Origin: Flavobacteriaceae bacterium
Lineage (GTDB): Bacteria; Bacteroidota; Bacteroidia; Flavobacteriales; Flavobacteriaceae
Direction: 5' to 3'
NCBI GenBank assembly: GCA_021151665.1
Contig: JAGKWW010000027.1
Coordinates: 1-41,378 of the forward strand
DNA: 41,378 nucleotides
The notes under the pieces are model-generated. The model ran no database searches. It was not told the DNA's origin and was given only the letters and a program-made list of their open reading frames with translations. Within the stretch, counting starts at the first letter, position 1. Each line of letters opens with the position of its first letter. The position numbers were made by a program, and so were the translations under genes. This document shows positions 22,490 to 31,232 of the stretch, one piece after another.

Positions 22490-23355
22490 TACCGGACGTA
22501 TAAAAGGTAAACCATCACTAACAGCCAACAAACAAGTGTGCCTTGTATTACGCGGTTGCGCAGCAGTATCGCCGTGGGAGAATGCGATATTTTGTCTACT
22601 AACGCCAACTTCATGTAGTAGAGTAGCCCATTGATCACGAAAATTATTGATATATAAAGCCAACGCGAATGATAATGCTGCTGCACTTCGGGCGATATGG
22701 TATAAAAAATGTAACAAACAATAATCACGGCAGCAAGGATAGAGAGCACGGTATCTACAAACGTAAGGTTGTACCCGTCGATATTCTTTCTTACCTCACG
22801 GCCTTCCATAAAGTGAAGCACGTCGGCGCGGCGTTTGCCAAAGGCCAGGAATAGCGCCAGTAGAAAGGTAATGAGCAATATCCAGGATGAAGGCGCTACC
22901 GATGTGGCCACGGCTCCTACCAAAATTCGCAGCACGAAACCGGTAGCAATGATGTTTACATCGAGAACGGGAACGTGCTTCAGCCATTTTGAATATAGCA
23001 GGTTCATCAGCATATAAGCCAGTATGATATAACCGGCTTCCACGTTGAAAGCAAAGACAAATGCGAGTGAGATTATAGCCAGCGTCACCATTAGTATCAG
23101 GGCGTTTTTGGGACCTACTGCTCCCGAAGCCAATGGACGAAGTTTCTTTACAGGATGTTGGCGATCTTCGTTTATATCGCAATAGTCGTTGAAAATATAG
23201 ATGGCGCTTGCCGCGAGGCACCACGCTGTGAAAACGAGCAACGCAGAAACGAACACACCGCTATCGAGCAGCCGCCCGGCAAAGAAAGCTGGGGCAAAAA
23301 TAAACAGGTTCTTTACATACTGCTCAGTGCGCAGCAGCTTGAGGTAATGCATCAT
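22489..23355 (-). CDS. Polyprenyl-phosphate phosphoribosyltransferase (UbiA family)
   Basis: The 288-residue membrane protein belongs to the UbiA superfamily, but its motifs point to the decaprenyl-phosphate phosphoribosyltransferase branch (Rv3806c type). They are NDYCDINEDRQHPVKKLRP (Asp57, Asp60, Asp64), YSKWLKHVPVLDV (residues 121-133), FVLRILVGAVAT and LFLAFGKRRADV. That enzyme joins 5-phosphoribose from PRPP to a polyprenyl phosphate, the first step towards polyprenyl-phospho-ribose or -arabinose donors. Quinone-type prenyltransferases have a different second motif. Its start lies inside the 3' end of the upstream GT-C gene (32-base overlap), and its stop overlaps the start of the HAD phosphatase. 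About 8-9 hydrophobic segments are visible. Confidence 0.85.
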   Translation of the reverse strand: MMHYLKLLRTEQYVKNLFIFAPAFFAGRLLDSGVFVSALLVFTAWCLAASAIYIFNDYCDINEDRQHPVKKLRPLASGAVGPKNALILMVTLAIISLAFVFAFNVEAGYIILAYMLMNLLYSKWLKHVPVLDVNIIATGFVLRILVGAVATSVAPSSWILLITFLLALFLAFGKRRADVLHFMEGREVRKNIDGYNLTFVDTVLSILAAVIIVCYIFYTISPEVQQHYHSRWLYISIIFVINGLLYYMKLALVDKISHSPTAILLRNRVIQGTLVCWLLVMVYLLYVR

Positions 23356-24961
23356 ACAGGTCGCGGCTGTTATAAACGGTAAAGTTACGCAGAATTTCCA
23401 CCGGCTTGCCGTGGTCTTTTATGTATTGCGAAAAATAGCTGTAGTTCTTGTATTTGAGACGCTCTTTATCAAAAGTGGGGTTGTAATTTTTTTCCAGGAA
23501 TATGTAGGCCCCACTCTTTGACGCAATGGCAACCATTTCGCGAAGGCGGAAACTGTATTCGCTATTAATCATCCAGTCGGCGGGTAACGGATTATGGGTA
23601 TTAAACAGGTAGTGCACCCCGGGATAGTTGGTAGTAACGATATAGTTAGGTCCGTATTTGGCAACAAGGCCTTTTAATTCCATAAACCGGTCGAAGGTAG
23701 GCTTATCTGCTTTTATATATTTTAGTTTTGGCGAAATGGTTCCCATATCAGATGTCACTTCTGGCAGCGGTGCCTGGCGATAGGGTACCCAGTTATAAGC
23801 GAGCCCGGCAGCGAACACAGCAAAACCAACAAGTGTTAGATATTGGTTTCTAATTAAAGGAATATCACCCTGCATCAACAAGAGGAAAGCCAGTATGAGG
23901 CCCGTGCTGCAAAAGATGGGATAAGGATAGCCCCAGCTTATAGAGGCACACCAGCTAATGGCCATCAGCATAGCGGGGAGCAGCAATTGTTTGATAGTTT
24001 TCTTCAGATGAAAGAAATTATAGAGAACCGCACAGGCGCAAGCCGTAAATACGATCATAGATCCGCGTGGTGCCTCTCCTGCAAAGAGCAATACGATTCC
24101 CGCAATAAATTGCAGGTAGATTATCCAGGTGGTGACTTTTATAAAGGGCGCATCTTTTCTTTTAATAAAGAATAGTGCCACAACGATAAAAGCGATAATG
24201 CAGTAAATAAGGAAGTTCTTTTCAAAGTAGCCATAGCACCCGCTCATAAACAGGTCGGCGAGGTGTGTCTGGCCGCTGATCATGGAAAAGAAGTTCGGTA
24301 GCGTGGTGATGTGGGCTATTATATACAGGAATAATCCAACCAACAAGACAGTCCATGCCCCATAAATCAGGGCGTGTTTACGGCCGTTTTCCAGTAGTAT
24401 CCATATGGCAAACAATAATGGAACCGGGTAAAATGACTGCTTGCTCAGGGCGGAAAGCAACGCGAATAGCGCCACCAGGAACAGCTGCCTGGCTCCGCTT
24501 TTTTTAGAATATGTTTTTGCAAATAGTGCCGCCGCCGCAAACAAAAGGCCATCCTCTGTGTACCACGGATAAGGCGAGATATTCAGGTACGAAACAGCGA
24601 ACCCCACGATAGCCAGCCCCCACGGGTTGATCCCTGCTTTTTTTAGGGGATATACAGCGTTCACTGCGAATACGGTTAAAAGTGTTTGTATCGCGAACAA
24701 TGTATAATTAATGCACCGGATAAAATAGAACTGGCCCGTTTGCGGCAAGATCTTTAGATAGAGTGCGGCAAGTGTAGGCGTTACCGGCGGCTTTGTGTAA
24801 ATGAAATCCGCATAGATACTTTCACCATTTACCATGCGCCATGCCAGCCCCGAAATAAATCCGGTGTCCCACTCCTCATAACCGTTAGGCGCCAGGAAAA
24901 TGCAATAGGCGATTACTACACAAACAAAGAGTCCGGCGTAGGTAAGGTCTTTTTTATCCAT
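23324..24961 (-). CDS. GT-C type membrane glycosyltransferase
   Basis: The 545-residue protein has about 11-12 hydrophobic segments. An early acidic loop, NGYEEWDTGFISGLAWRMVNG, follows the first segment, with IYADFIYTKPPVTP after it. This is the pattern of GT-C enzymes (PMT/ArnT/Emb class), whose first periplasmic loop carries catalytic acidic residues and which use polyprenyl-phosphate sugars as donors outside the membrane. The C-terminal 150 residues are a soluble domain with GPNYIVTTNYPGVHYLF. Its ATG (24961) overlaps the stop of the upstream glycosyltransferase as TGATG, and its 3' end overlaps the UbiA-like gene. That places it in one operon with a likely donor-making enzyme. The sugar and acceptor are unknown. 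Confidence 0.75.
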   Translation of the reverse strand: MDKKDLTYAGLFVCVVIAYCIFLAPNGYEEWDTGFISGLAWRMVNGESIYADFIYTKPPVTPTLAALYLKILPQTGQFYFIRCINYTLFAIQTLLTVFAVNAVYPLKKAGINPWGLAIVGFAVSYLNISPYPWYTEDGLLFAAAALFAKTYSKKSGARQLFLVALFALLSALSKQSFYPVPLLFAIWILLENGRKHALIYGAWTVLLVGLFLYIIAHITTLPNFFSMISGQTHLADLFMSGCYGYFEKNFLIYCIIAFIVVALFFIKRKDAPFIKVTTWIIYLQFIAGIVLLFAGEAPRGSMIVFTACACAVLYNFFHLKKTIKQLLLPAMLMAISWCASISWGYPYPIFCSTGLILAFLLLMQGDIPLIRNQYLTLVGFAVFAAGLAYNWVPYRQAPLPEVTSDMGTISPKLKYIKADKPTFDRFMELKGLVAKYGPNYIVTTNYPGVHYLFNTHNPLPADWMINSEYSFRLREMVAIASKSGAYIFLEKNYNPTFDKERLKYKNYSYFSQYIKDHGKPVEILRNFTVYNSRDLYDALPQAAAH

Positions 24962-26094
24962 CAATGCTGTGCCCATTCATTTAAGTATCGGTTTGCAACT
25001 GTAATATGGTTGTGCCCGGTTAATACAAATTGCCTTGCACGTTCGCCAATGATCCTAATCTGGTCCGGGTTTTCTATCAGGTGTGACAGATCGTTAATTA
25101 TAGCTTTTGTATCGGGTAATGCGTTAATCGCGACCTTTTCTTTCAGGTTGTAATGCATCATAAATTCCCATTCAGCCCCGGTAAAGACAACCTTTCCCAT
25201 AGCCATTGCCTCCAGTGCGTTATATCCCTGGTCGTAACCATACACCTGGTCCAGTACGATATCTGCCTGTTGCAAAAGCTTTACATAGTCCCGATAGGGC
25301 ACGCTTTCTGCTGTCACAATTTTTACCTTCTCTTTATATTTTGATTTGACGCTTTCTAATGCTTCTTCAAAATATTTAATGCCTTTCTGGTAGCGCGTCC
25401 ATTTGTTGATACCCAGGAAAATAACAGGTTGCCGATTTGTCCCCGCGGGCGCAGCATCCGGAGGAATAACAGGGTTCGCTATCAGCCCTATAAATTTCGG
25501 GTGACCCTGCATCGGCAGGAGGTAATCAATGTCGCTGGCAATAATGCCGTTGACGTTGGCGAACAGAAATTCATGGATATTTTTGTGGCCTTTGGTGTCG
25601 TATTCGAAAATGTAATTGAAGAAAGGCTTTAATTTAGGATCTGCCTTGTATTCGTCAAGAAGGGTATACTTTGGTGAACCTCCCTGCATATATTTCAGTA
25701 CCGTATAATCGATACCGCAGCACAGTAAAAAAGTCTTTTTGTTTTGCGCCATCAGTTGTTTTAGCAGTCGCAATTCCAGCGTTGGGTATGTTTTGATGGG
25801 CGCTTCATTAATAAGCTGTACCACATCATAACCCTTCAGGTCAGCAACCATCCTGCGAAATCGTCGGCCTCGTTCATTTTTCGCCATATCGTAACCGCAG
25901 ATCCGGAATATCGCCTGCCGGAGGTAGTTTAACGGCTTTTTAGTCCAGGTTACAGCAGCATAGGATAAGTCGGTGGGATACTGCTTGAAGCCATCGCCGT
26001 CGCTTACCAGCACGACGTCATGGCCCAGCCGGAGCAGTCCCTCTTTCAGCGAGTTGTGCAGCCTGCTGTATTCGCCCACCAGTAATATCCTCAT
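24961..26094 (-). CDS. GT-B glycosyltransferase
   Basis: The 377-residue cytoplasmic protein opens with MRILLVGEYSRLHNSLKEGL, typical of GT4-like enzymes. Its C-terminal nucleotide-sugar half shows IFLGINKWTRYQKGI, then YRDYVKLLQQADIVLDQVYGYDQGYNALEAMAMGK-type residues (the E-x7-E-like region) and FMMHYNLKEK. It should add a sugar to a lipid-linked glycan precursor on the inner face of the membrane. It heads the minus-strand operon with the GT-C, UbiA and HAD genes. A candidate promoter lies at 26113-26143 and is divergent from that of the next gene. Start MRILLV at 26094 is the natural N-terminus for this fold. Confidence 0.8.
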   Translation of the reverse strand: MRILLVGEYSRLHNSLKEGLLRLGHDVVLVSDGDGFKQYPTDLSYAAVTWTKKPLNYLRQAIFRICGYDMAKNERGRRFRRMVADLKGYDVVQLINEAPIKTYPTLELRLLKQLMAQNKKTFLLCCGIDYTVLKYMQGGSPKYTLLDEYKADPKLKPFFNYIFEYDTKGHKNIHEFLFANVNGIIASDIDYLLPMQGHPKFIGLIANPVIPPDAAPAGTNRQPVIFLGINKWTRYQKGIKYFEEALESVKSKYKEKVKIVTAESVPYRDYVKLLQQADIVLDQVYGYDQGYNALEAMAMGKVVFTGAEWEFMMHYNLKEKVAINALPDTKAIINDLSHLIENPDQIRIIGERARQFVLTGHNHITVANRYLNEWAQH

Positions 26095-26101
26095 GAATTG
26101 T

Positions 26102-26109
26102 TATATTTG
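26102..26109 (+). promoter_or_regulatory. -7 box for the GT4 gene at 26135
   Basis: TATATTTG fits TAnnTTTG exactly and lies 25 bases before ATG 26135. It also argues against the upstream ATG at 26093, which would lie before the transcript start. Confidence 0.55.
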
Positions 26110-26112
26110 TGC

Positions 26113-26143
26113 GAAATGTAGCCATTCTGTGCAAATGTTGCAA
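26113..26143 (-). promoter_or_regulatory. Candidate promoter of the GT-B/GT-C/UbiA/HAD operon
   Basis: On the minus strand, TTG (26143-26141), a 20-base spacer and TACATTTC (26120-26113, one mismatch to TAnnTTTG) precede the ATG at 26094 by 18 bases. It overlaps the divergent promoter and the 5' end of the GT4 gene. Confidence 0.45.
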
Positions 26144-27235
26144 ACCCCCCGCTATAAAATATGCCTTGTGGGCGACCTGCTGGCCGGTGGGGGAGCCGAA
26201 CGCGTACATGCGCACCTGTCTGTTTTTTTTGACACGGCAGGTATCGAGGTGCACAACGTAATTGTGCAGGACCTGGTGGAATATCCTTACGCCGGCAGCC
26301 TGCTTAATCTTGGCAAGCTAAAAAATAAATCCAATGGACCGTTTAATAAGCTCAACCGCTTTGCGGTGCTGAGAAATTACATCCGCAAAAACAACTTTGA
26401 TTACATCATCGATTTCCGGATGCGGAAAAAGCCCTTGCAGGATCTATTCATTTCAAGGCTCATTTTTACCGTACCTACTATTTACACCGTGCACAGCGCT
26501 AAGCTCGACTGGTATTTTCCCGATATGCGCTGGCTGTCGCGGCTTATCTATAAAGACGCATTTAGAATTGTAGCGGTGGCGAACCGCGTAAAGCAGGAAA
26601 TCATCGCAAAATACGGGCTCGAGAATGTTACTACCATTTTCAACCCTGTAGACGTGGCCGAAATTGCGCGGCTGGCTGCCCAAAAAAATCCTTTAGACGG
26701 GCAACGCTACATTGTTGCTATGGGCCGGCTGCAAAACTCAGTCAAACAATTTGACAAGCTGATTGAGGCTTACGCCTCATCGGCCCTCCCTAATGAAGGC
26801 GTAAAACTTGTGTTGCTTGGGCAGGGCAGGGATGAAGTTTCTTTAAAAGCTCTGGCCACACAAAAGGGCGTTGCGCAGCATGTTTTATTTGAGGGGTTCT
26901 CGCAAAACCCCTATGTTTACATCAAGGATGGCATTTGCCTGGTTTTGTGTAGTAAGGTGGAAGGTTTCCCCATGGCCCTGGTTGAGGCGTTGGCTTGCGG
27001 GACACCGGTAATAGCTTTTGACAGCTTTTCGGGCGCCGGTGAAATTGTGCATCATGAGCAGAACGGGCTACTGGTGCCGGGCGGGGATTTCACGAAATTT
27101 GCGGAAGCTATGCATCAAATGGCTTTTGACGGGGAACTCCGGAATAGATGCAGTTTGAACGCTGCGGCCAGCATTGTGCACCTGCACCTTGATGCCATTG
27201 GAAAACAGTGGCTACACTATTTAAAGATACAATAA
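26135..27235 (+). CDS. GT4 family glycosyltransferase
   Basis: The 366-residue protein has the GT4 features: N-terminal acceptor motif DLLAGGGAERVHAHL (residues 14-28) and the C-terminal sugar-nucleotide motif EGFPMALVEALACGTPV near 276-292, with the E-x7-E pair. It should transfer a hexose from a nucleotide donor to a lipid-linked glycan in the cytoplasm. An ATG at 26093 would overlap the ATG of the divergent gene in the palindrome CATG, but a -7 box at 26102-26109 makes the ATG at 26135 the better choice. It is the only plus-strand glycosyltransferase between the two minus-strand operons and is followed by about 110 bases without a visible hairpin. Confidence 0.85.
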   Translation: MLQTPRYKICLVGDLLAGGGAERVHAHLSVFFDTAGIEVHNVIVQDLVEYPYAGSLLNLGKLKNKSNGPFNKLNRFAVLRNYIRKNNFDYIIDFRMRKKPLQDLFISRLIFTVPTIYTVHSAKLDWYFPDMRWLSRLIYKDAFRIVAVANRVKQEIIAKYGLENVTTIFNPVDVAEIARLAAQKNPLDGQRYIVAMGRLQNSVKQFDKLIEAYASSALPNEGVKLVLLGQGRDEVSLKALATQKGVAQHVLFEGFSQNPYVYIKDGICLVLCSKVEGFPMALVEALACGTPVIAFDSFSGAGEIVHHEQNGLLVPGGDFTKFAEAMHQMAFDGELRNRCSLNAAASIVHLHLDAIGKQWLHYLKIQ

Positions 27236-27345
27236 AGATACCGTACCCCTCGACATACAGCGTGTCTCTATCTGCACCAGCTCAACCAAAACAGTGGTTA
27301 TGCCCGCAAACGGCTGCCGTAACTTTTGATAAACTTACCTCGCGG

Positions 27346-28269
27346 CTAATAAGTAGTTGGATTGAGGCCTAGTTTAAGCAGAAGTTTTTTTGCCAGTTTG
27401 ATCCCCCGCAAGACAAATGCAGGAGCCAGTAGCAAAAGTTGCTGTTTGCCATTAAGGTTGGTGTTATCGATTTTGCTTATCATTGCCTTATAACCCCGAC
27501 TGTCGCCTTCCAGCCGATAGCGCTTCGCCATGACGTATCGCTTAAAATCAAGGTATTTTTTAAGGTCAGAGCGCGCGGGGTTCTCTTTTTCGTACCGGTC
27601 AAAGTCGGTAATAATTTTTCCGCTGGAAGTTCCCCTTGTAATCTGGTTCTCACTATGGATGACGTAACAGGCGAGCGGGATGTTGCTATAGGCCATTTTA
27701 TTGGTAAGGTGCAGGCGGATATTGAAGTCGACATCTTCTGCAAAATTTATCTTCTCATCAAAATATCCTGCGCGCTCAAAAGCTTTTTTCGCAATGCAGA
27801 CACATGAATAATTGTAGATAGACTGATTGAGATTGCGAAGGAAGAAATTGTCCACCATTCCATCCCGTACATCAAAATGATGTTCGAGCCGCCTGCCGCC
27901 GGGATGTACTTCCTCGTACTTGGTAGCAAATACAGTCGCTTCCGGATACTCATTTATCAATTGCGAAATCGTTTCCAGGAACGCCGATTTCCAGGTATCG
28001 TCGGCGTCCAGAAACGCAACGTAATCTGCGTTAGCTCCACGTATGCCTGTATTTCGCGCAGCCGAAAGGCCTTTGTTACGCTCGTGCGAAATAACGCGGA
28101 CGCGATCGTCGGGAAACGTTTTGGCAATGGCAGCGCTTCCATCCGTAGAGGCATCGTCTACGATCAGAAGCTCAAAATCACCAAAGGTTTGCGCCAACAC
28201 GCTTTCTATGGCGGCAGCCACATAGTTGCGTTTGTTGTATAGCGGAATAACGACGGAGAAAAAAGGCAT
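27346..28269 (-). CDS. GT2 family glycosyltransferase
   Basis: The 307-residue GT-A enzyme starts with FSVVIPLYNKRNYVAAAIESV and shows LLIVDDASTDGS, the metal-binding DADD (88-91) and a C-terminal FAEDVDFNIRL acceptor-side motif with the ED pair. It should add a sugar to a surface-glycan precursor on the cytoplasmic face. It is the last gene of the ftsE-led operon, starting six bases after the previous stop. A basic, hydrophobic C-terminus (residues 270-300) may hold it to the membrane. The sugar cannot be deduced. Confidence 0.88.
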   Translation of the reverse strand: MPFFSVVIPLYNKRNYVAAAIESVLAQTFGDFELLIVDDASTDGSAAIAKTFPDDRVRVISHERNKGLSAARNTGIRGANADYVAFLDADDTWKSAFLETISQLINEYPEATVFATKYEEVHPGGRRLEHHFDVRDGMVDNFFLRNLNQSIYNYSCVCIAKKAFERAGYFDEKINFAEDVDFNIRLHLTNKMAYSNIPLACYVIHSENQITRGTSSGKIITDFDRYEKENPARSDLKKYLDFKRYVMAKRYRLEGDSRGYKAMISKIDNTNLNGKQQLLLLAPAFVLRGIKLAKKLLLKLGLNPTTY

Positions 28270-28275
28270 TTTTGG

Positions 28276-29136
28276 TTAACTTTTTAGGCTGCACATATAG
28301 CCGAGCCGATAGAGGTCAAAAGCCCGGAGCGATGGTTTTTCTTTTAGGAACCGTTTGCGCAGCGCTTTTTCAAATGTAGTAAATAGCCACGCAACGAACG
28401 GCGCGGTTCCCGAATTTTTAAGAAGCAGGTAATGCCTGCAAAGCGAATTGATGTCTGCCAGGCCGGGTTCGCTGTTTAGCCATTGTTTGCGCTGTGCGAC
28501 AGATTCCAGTGCTTTGGCGAGAAAAACTTCGTTGTCTTCCAGGCCCAGGTGGATGATCGGGTTATCAATATGCACAGGTTCAATACCTTTTCGGTAAAGG
28601 TTGTAACTGAAAAGGATGTCCAGCCCATAGCCTTTTGCCTCTACGGGGTTGCATTCAAAAAATACCTTTTTTTGAATCAGCAGGTTGCCCGAAAAAACGT
28701 TGAACGGATCAGCCTGCCGCCGCGCTGCTGTACGCTGCTCCCGTGCCAGCCCGTAGGCATAGCGAAGGCTTTTCTGTGCACCCGGATGCATTTTGCTATA
28801 AGTATAACCGCCAAACACCAAAGGTTGATTTTTCTCTATATAAGGCAGGTATCGGTTTATAAAATTGCCATCGGCTGGCATTACATCTGCATCCAGAAAA
28901 AGCAGTTTATCATATCTTGCTTCTTTTGCAAGAATCAGCCGTGTAGCCGTACGACCCTTGTTTACATTATTTGTAATCGTCCGACATTGTGCAGTATTGT
29001 AGTTAACGGGATTTGCCGAAGCATCATCGCCAATAAGGATCTCATACGCTATGCTCGCTTCGGTACATTGTTTATGTACCGCATTAAGCAGGGCAGAAAT
29101 ATCATAATTATATACCGGTATGAGTACAGATAGCAT
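28276..29136 (-). CDS. GT2 family glycosyltransferase
   Basis: The 286-residue protein has a GT-A start (MLSVLIPVYNYDISALLNAV), LIGDDAS and the metal site LDADV at 81-85. Its acceptor half has FSGNLLIQKKVFFECNP and GYGLDILFSYNLYRKG, where the usual ED(x)D becomes GLDILF. It resembles GT2 enzymes of lipopolysaccharide or capsule clusters. Its start overlaps the 3' end of the upstream GT-C gene by 29 bases, so expression is probably coupled. It precedes the second GT2 gene by six bases. Confidence 0.82.
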   Translation of the reverse strand: MLSVLIPVYNYDISALLNAVHKQCTEASIAYEILIGDDASANPVNYNTAQCRTITNNVNKGRTATRLILAKEARYDKLLFLDADVMPADGNFINRYLPYIEKNQPLVFGGYTYSKMHPGAQKSLRYAYGLAREQRTAARRQADPFNVFSGNLLIQKKVFFECNPVEAKGYGLDILFSYNLYRKGIEPVHIDNPIIHLGLEDNEVFLAKALESVAQRKQWLNSEPGLADINSLCRHYLLLKNSGTAPFVAWLFTTFEKALRKRFLKEKPSLRAFDLYRLGYMCSLKS

Positions 29137-30511
29137 AAAACAAAAATAGGAAATAGTAAAGGCTTATCGAGGCCTGCTTATAATTTTTGAAGCACTTCTC
29201 TTTGAGGGAAGATATTGCTGTTTGAGAGCGCAGGTTCCTTATTATCCTGAAAACAACAATTCCCATTAAAAACTCAAACGGATAACTGTAGCGGGCATTT
29301 GTTCCAAAGGTGGCGGCCGCCTGTAGCACTGATGTGGAGATAATTACCACCGTAAGTACAAATTCAACAGAAACACTCCGGTCCCTGAAAGATCTGTAAA
29401 CTATAATGGGCACGCAAATCAGGAATAGCAATTTAATAGCCAGCAATATAGCATACTGAATAAACCAAAGTCCTAAAAACACTTTATTGGCCCCGCTGAC
29501 TTTAAACTGATCATAGTTCCAGTAGATGTCAACATCCCAAAAGCCTTTCCATGATATCACTACCTGTTTCGCAAAATCCAGCGGGTTGTTTTTAATAACT
29601 TCCTTTCCGTACCTGCCTAAAAGCATGTTCAGCTCAATATCAGAGAGCCCGGTTTTCTTTTTAAGTTCAGGATAAGCAAACCAGATGCTCATAGCCAAAT
29701 CTTTATGCTCAGCGATTGCCTGCTCGCGGTGTTTGACATATATGTTACTGATGTACTTGTATTCTGCGGGAGCTTTTTCGGCAAAGCTGACACAGTTTTG
29801 TGCAATGTTTATCCCGAAATAGGTAGAGGTAAAATAACCTGTATTTATTTTATTTACGTATGACCATCCCGTAAATGCAATTACCGGGAGGATAAGTAAA
29901 ATGATCCCATTTACCAGGCGGTATTTTAAATTGAAACGTTTTAAAGCATTGATAAAATAAATTGCAAACGGGAGATAAATATAAAATGGTTTTATAAGCA
30001 CCAGGCATCCCAACAATATGCTTAAGATGGCAGCCGTCTTCCAGTCTGTGCTTTCAAGAAATTTCAGGGTAAAAAATGTAATGAGGAGGATAGACAGCAG
30101 TGTCAGGCTTTCGGTTAAAATAGCGGTTTCGTAAAAAATGGCATGCAAAGAGCAGCTGAACGCTAACGTTAAAAAAAACGCCGACCCTTTTCCAAGCTTT
30201 GCAAGGAGTGCAACGTTATAGGCGATTACTGTGGTTAGCAGTCCTAATATAACCTGAACTATCGCTGTAACCGTTAGGTTATTGCCGCACAGGCTGATCA
30301 GCATCGGATAGCCCGGACTTCTTTCACCGGTGTAGCCGTTAAGCGATCCGGCACTAATAAGTTTTGCGAGCGGAGTGTAACCAAAACTATCGGGGAAGGT
30401 GGTTACGTGCTGATAAAACAGGGCAGCTAAAAGGCGTGCAAGTAAAGCGAGTAGTACGAGATTTCGCACCGGATTCCGCAGCAGCGCATTACTTATGTTC
30501 TTAATGCCCAT
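29108..30511 (-). CDS. GT-C type membrane glycosyltransferase (GT39-like)
   Basis: The 467-residue protein has about 10-11 hydrophobic segments. Its first outside loop has HVTTFPDSFGYTPLAKLI and TGERSPGYPMLISL: an acidic residue before the loop helix and a following R-x-P-GYP, as in the PMT/ArnT-like GT39 class. Such enzymes take sugar from a polyprenyl-phosphate donor and work on the periplasmic side. It lies directly after the ALG5-like gene (11-base overlap), which would make just such a donor. The last 29 bases overlap the next GT2 gene. Acceptor and sugar are unknown; lipid A, O-antigen or protein are all possible. Confidence 0.78.
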   Translation of the reverse strand: MGIKNISNALLRNPVRNLVLLALLARLLAALFYQHVTTFPDSFGYTPLAKLISAGSLNGYTGERSPGYPMLISLCGNNLTVTAIVQVILGLLTTVIAYNVALLAKLGKGSAFFLTLAFSCSLHAIFYETAILTESLTLLSILLITFFTLKFLESTDWKTAAILSILLGCLVLIKPFYIYLPFAIYFINALKRFNLKYRLVNGIILLILPVIAFTGWSYVNKINTGYFTSTYFGINIAQNCVSFAEKAPAEYKYISNIYVKHREQAIAEHKDLAMSIWFAYPELKKKTGLSDIELNMLLGRYGKEVIKNNPLDFAKQVVISWKGFWDVDIYWNYDQFKVSGANKVFLGLWFIQYAILLAIKLLFLICVPIIVYRSFRDRSVSVEFVLTVVIISTSVLQAAATFGTNARYSYPFEFLMGIVVFRIIRNLRSQTAISSLKEKCFKNYKQASISLYYFLFLFYAICTHTGI

Positions 30512-31223
30512 ACGCGAAGTATATTTTCAACAGCTGATAGGGAAAGCTTAGTAATTCTTTAAGTTTTATCTTGCTATTTCCTTTTTCGATCCAGTTATTC
30601 AGGGGGTATTCATATACACTTTGCAGATTTTTATCCTTTGCTTTGAGCCTGAGAAGGAGTTCTACATCAAATAGCCATTTTGTGATAAACGGCTCTCGAA
30701 AGAGCTCCAGCGCCAGGCCGGACTCAATTACCTTTGCCCCACACTGGGTGTCATAAACCGGGACTTTAAGGATGAGCTGGCTTGTTATGGTCGCAAAAAC
30801 CCTGCCCGCATAATGCCGGTAACCGTAGCGCACAATCTCGCTGCCGAGGCGCTTAATACGGCTGCCCATTACCAGGGTAAATATTGGGTTTTTCACTGCA
30901 AACTCTTTCATAAGAAGCAATTCAGACCCGGGCGTTGCGAGATCCGCGTCCATGTAACCGATATAATTATAATCAGATATAGCGGTGCTAATCACTCCCT
31001 GGCGTATCGCGTCCGCTTTTCCGGAGTTTTTTGCGAGATGAAGCGCGCGGACATTAAGATGTCGCCCGGCAAACTTATCCAGCAGGGCGCCGGTCTCATC
31101 GGTGCTTCCGTCATTTACCAGTAAAAAACCTGCGGAGGGATAGTGGGTAAACATCTCAGTCAACGACAATTCGTCCATACGAAAACCTTCGTTGAAAAAT
31201 GGGATGATCAGCAGCAACTCCAT
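30501..31223 (-). CDS. ALG5/DPM1-like polyprenyl-phosphate glycosyltransferase
   Basis: The 240-residue GT2 enzyme has LLLIIPFFNEGFRMDELSL, LLVNDGSTDE and the metal site MDADLATP (91-98), with a later DTQCGAKVI. The FFNE...NDGSTD...DADLATP...DTQCG.K set is typical of dolichyl-phosphate beta-glucosyltransferase (ALG5) and mannosyltransferase (DPM1) relatives, and not of ordinary capsule GT2 enzymes. These transfer a hexose from UDP- or GDP-sugar to a polyprenyl phosphate. No C-terminal membrane helices like those of GtrB/ArnC are present. It starts nine bases after ftsE and overlaps the following GT-C gene, its probable user. Confidence 0.85.
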   Translation of the reverse strand: MELLLIIPFFNEGFRMDELSLTEMFTHYPSAGFLLVNDGSTDETGALLDKFAGRHLNVRALHLAKNSGKADAIRQGVISTAISDYNYIGYMDADLATPGSELLLMKEFAVKNPIFTLVMGSRIKRLGSEIVRYGYRHYAGRVFATITSQLILKVPVYDTQCGAKVIESGLALELFREPFITKWLFDVELLLRLKAKDKNLQSVYEYPLNNWIEKGNSKIKLKELLSFPYQLLKIYFAYGH

Positions 31224-31232
31224 TAATGAGGG

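Noticed and set aside
26093..26134. Alternative ATG at 26093 for the GT4 gene, overlapping the divergent ATG in CATG
   Set aside because: An exact -7 box lies downstream of it at 26102-26109, and the added residues are not part of the GT4 fold; the start at 26135 fits better.
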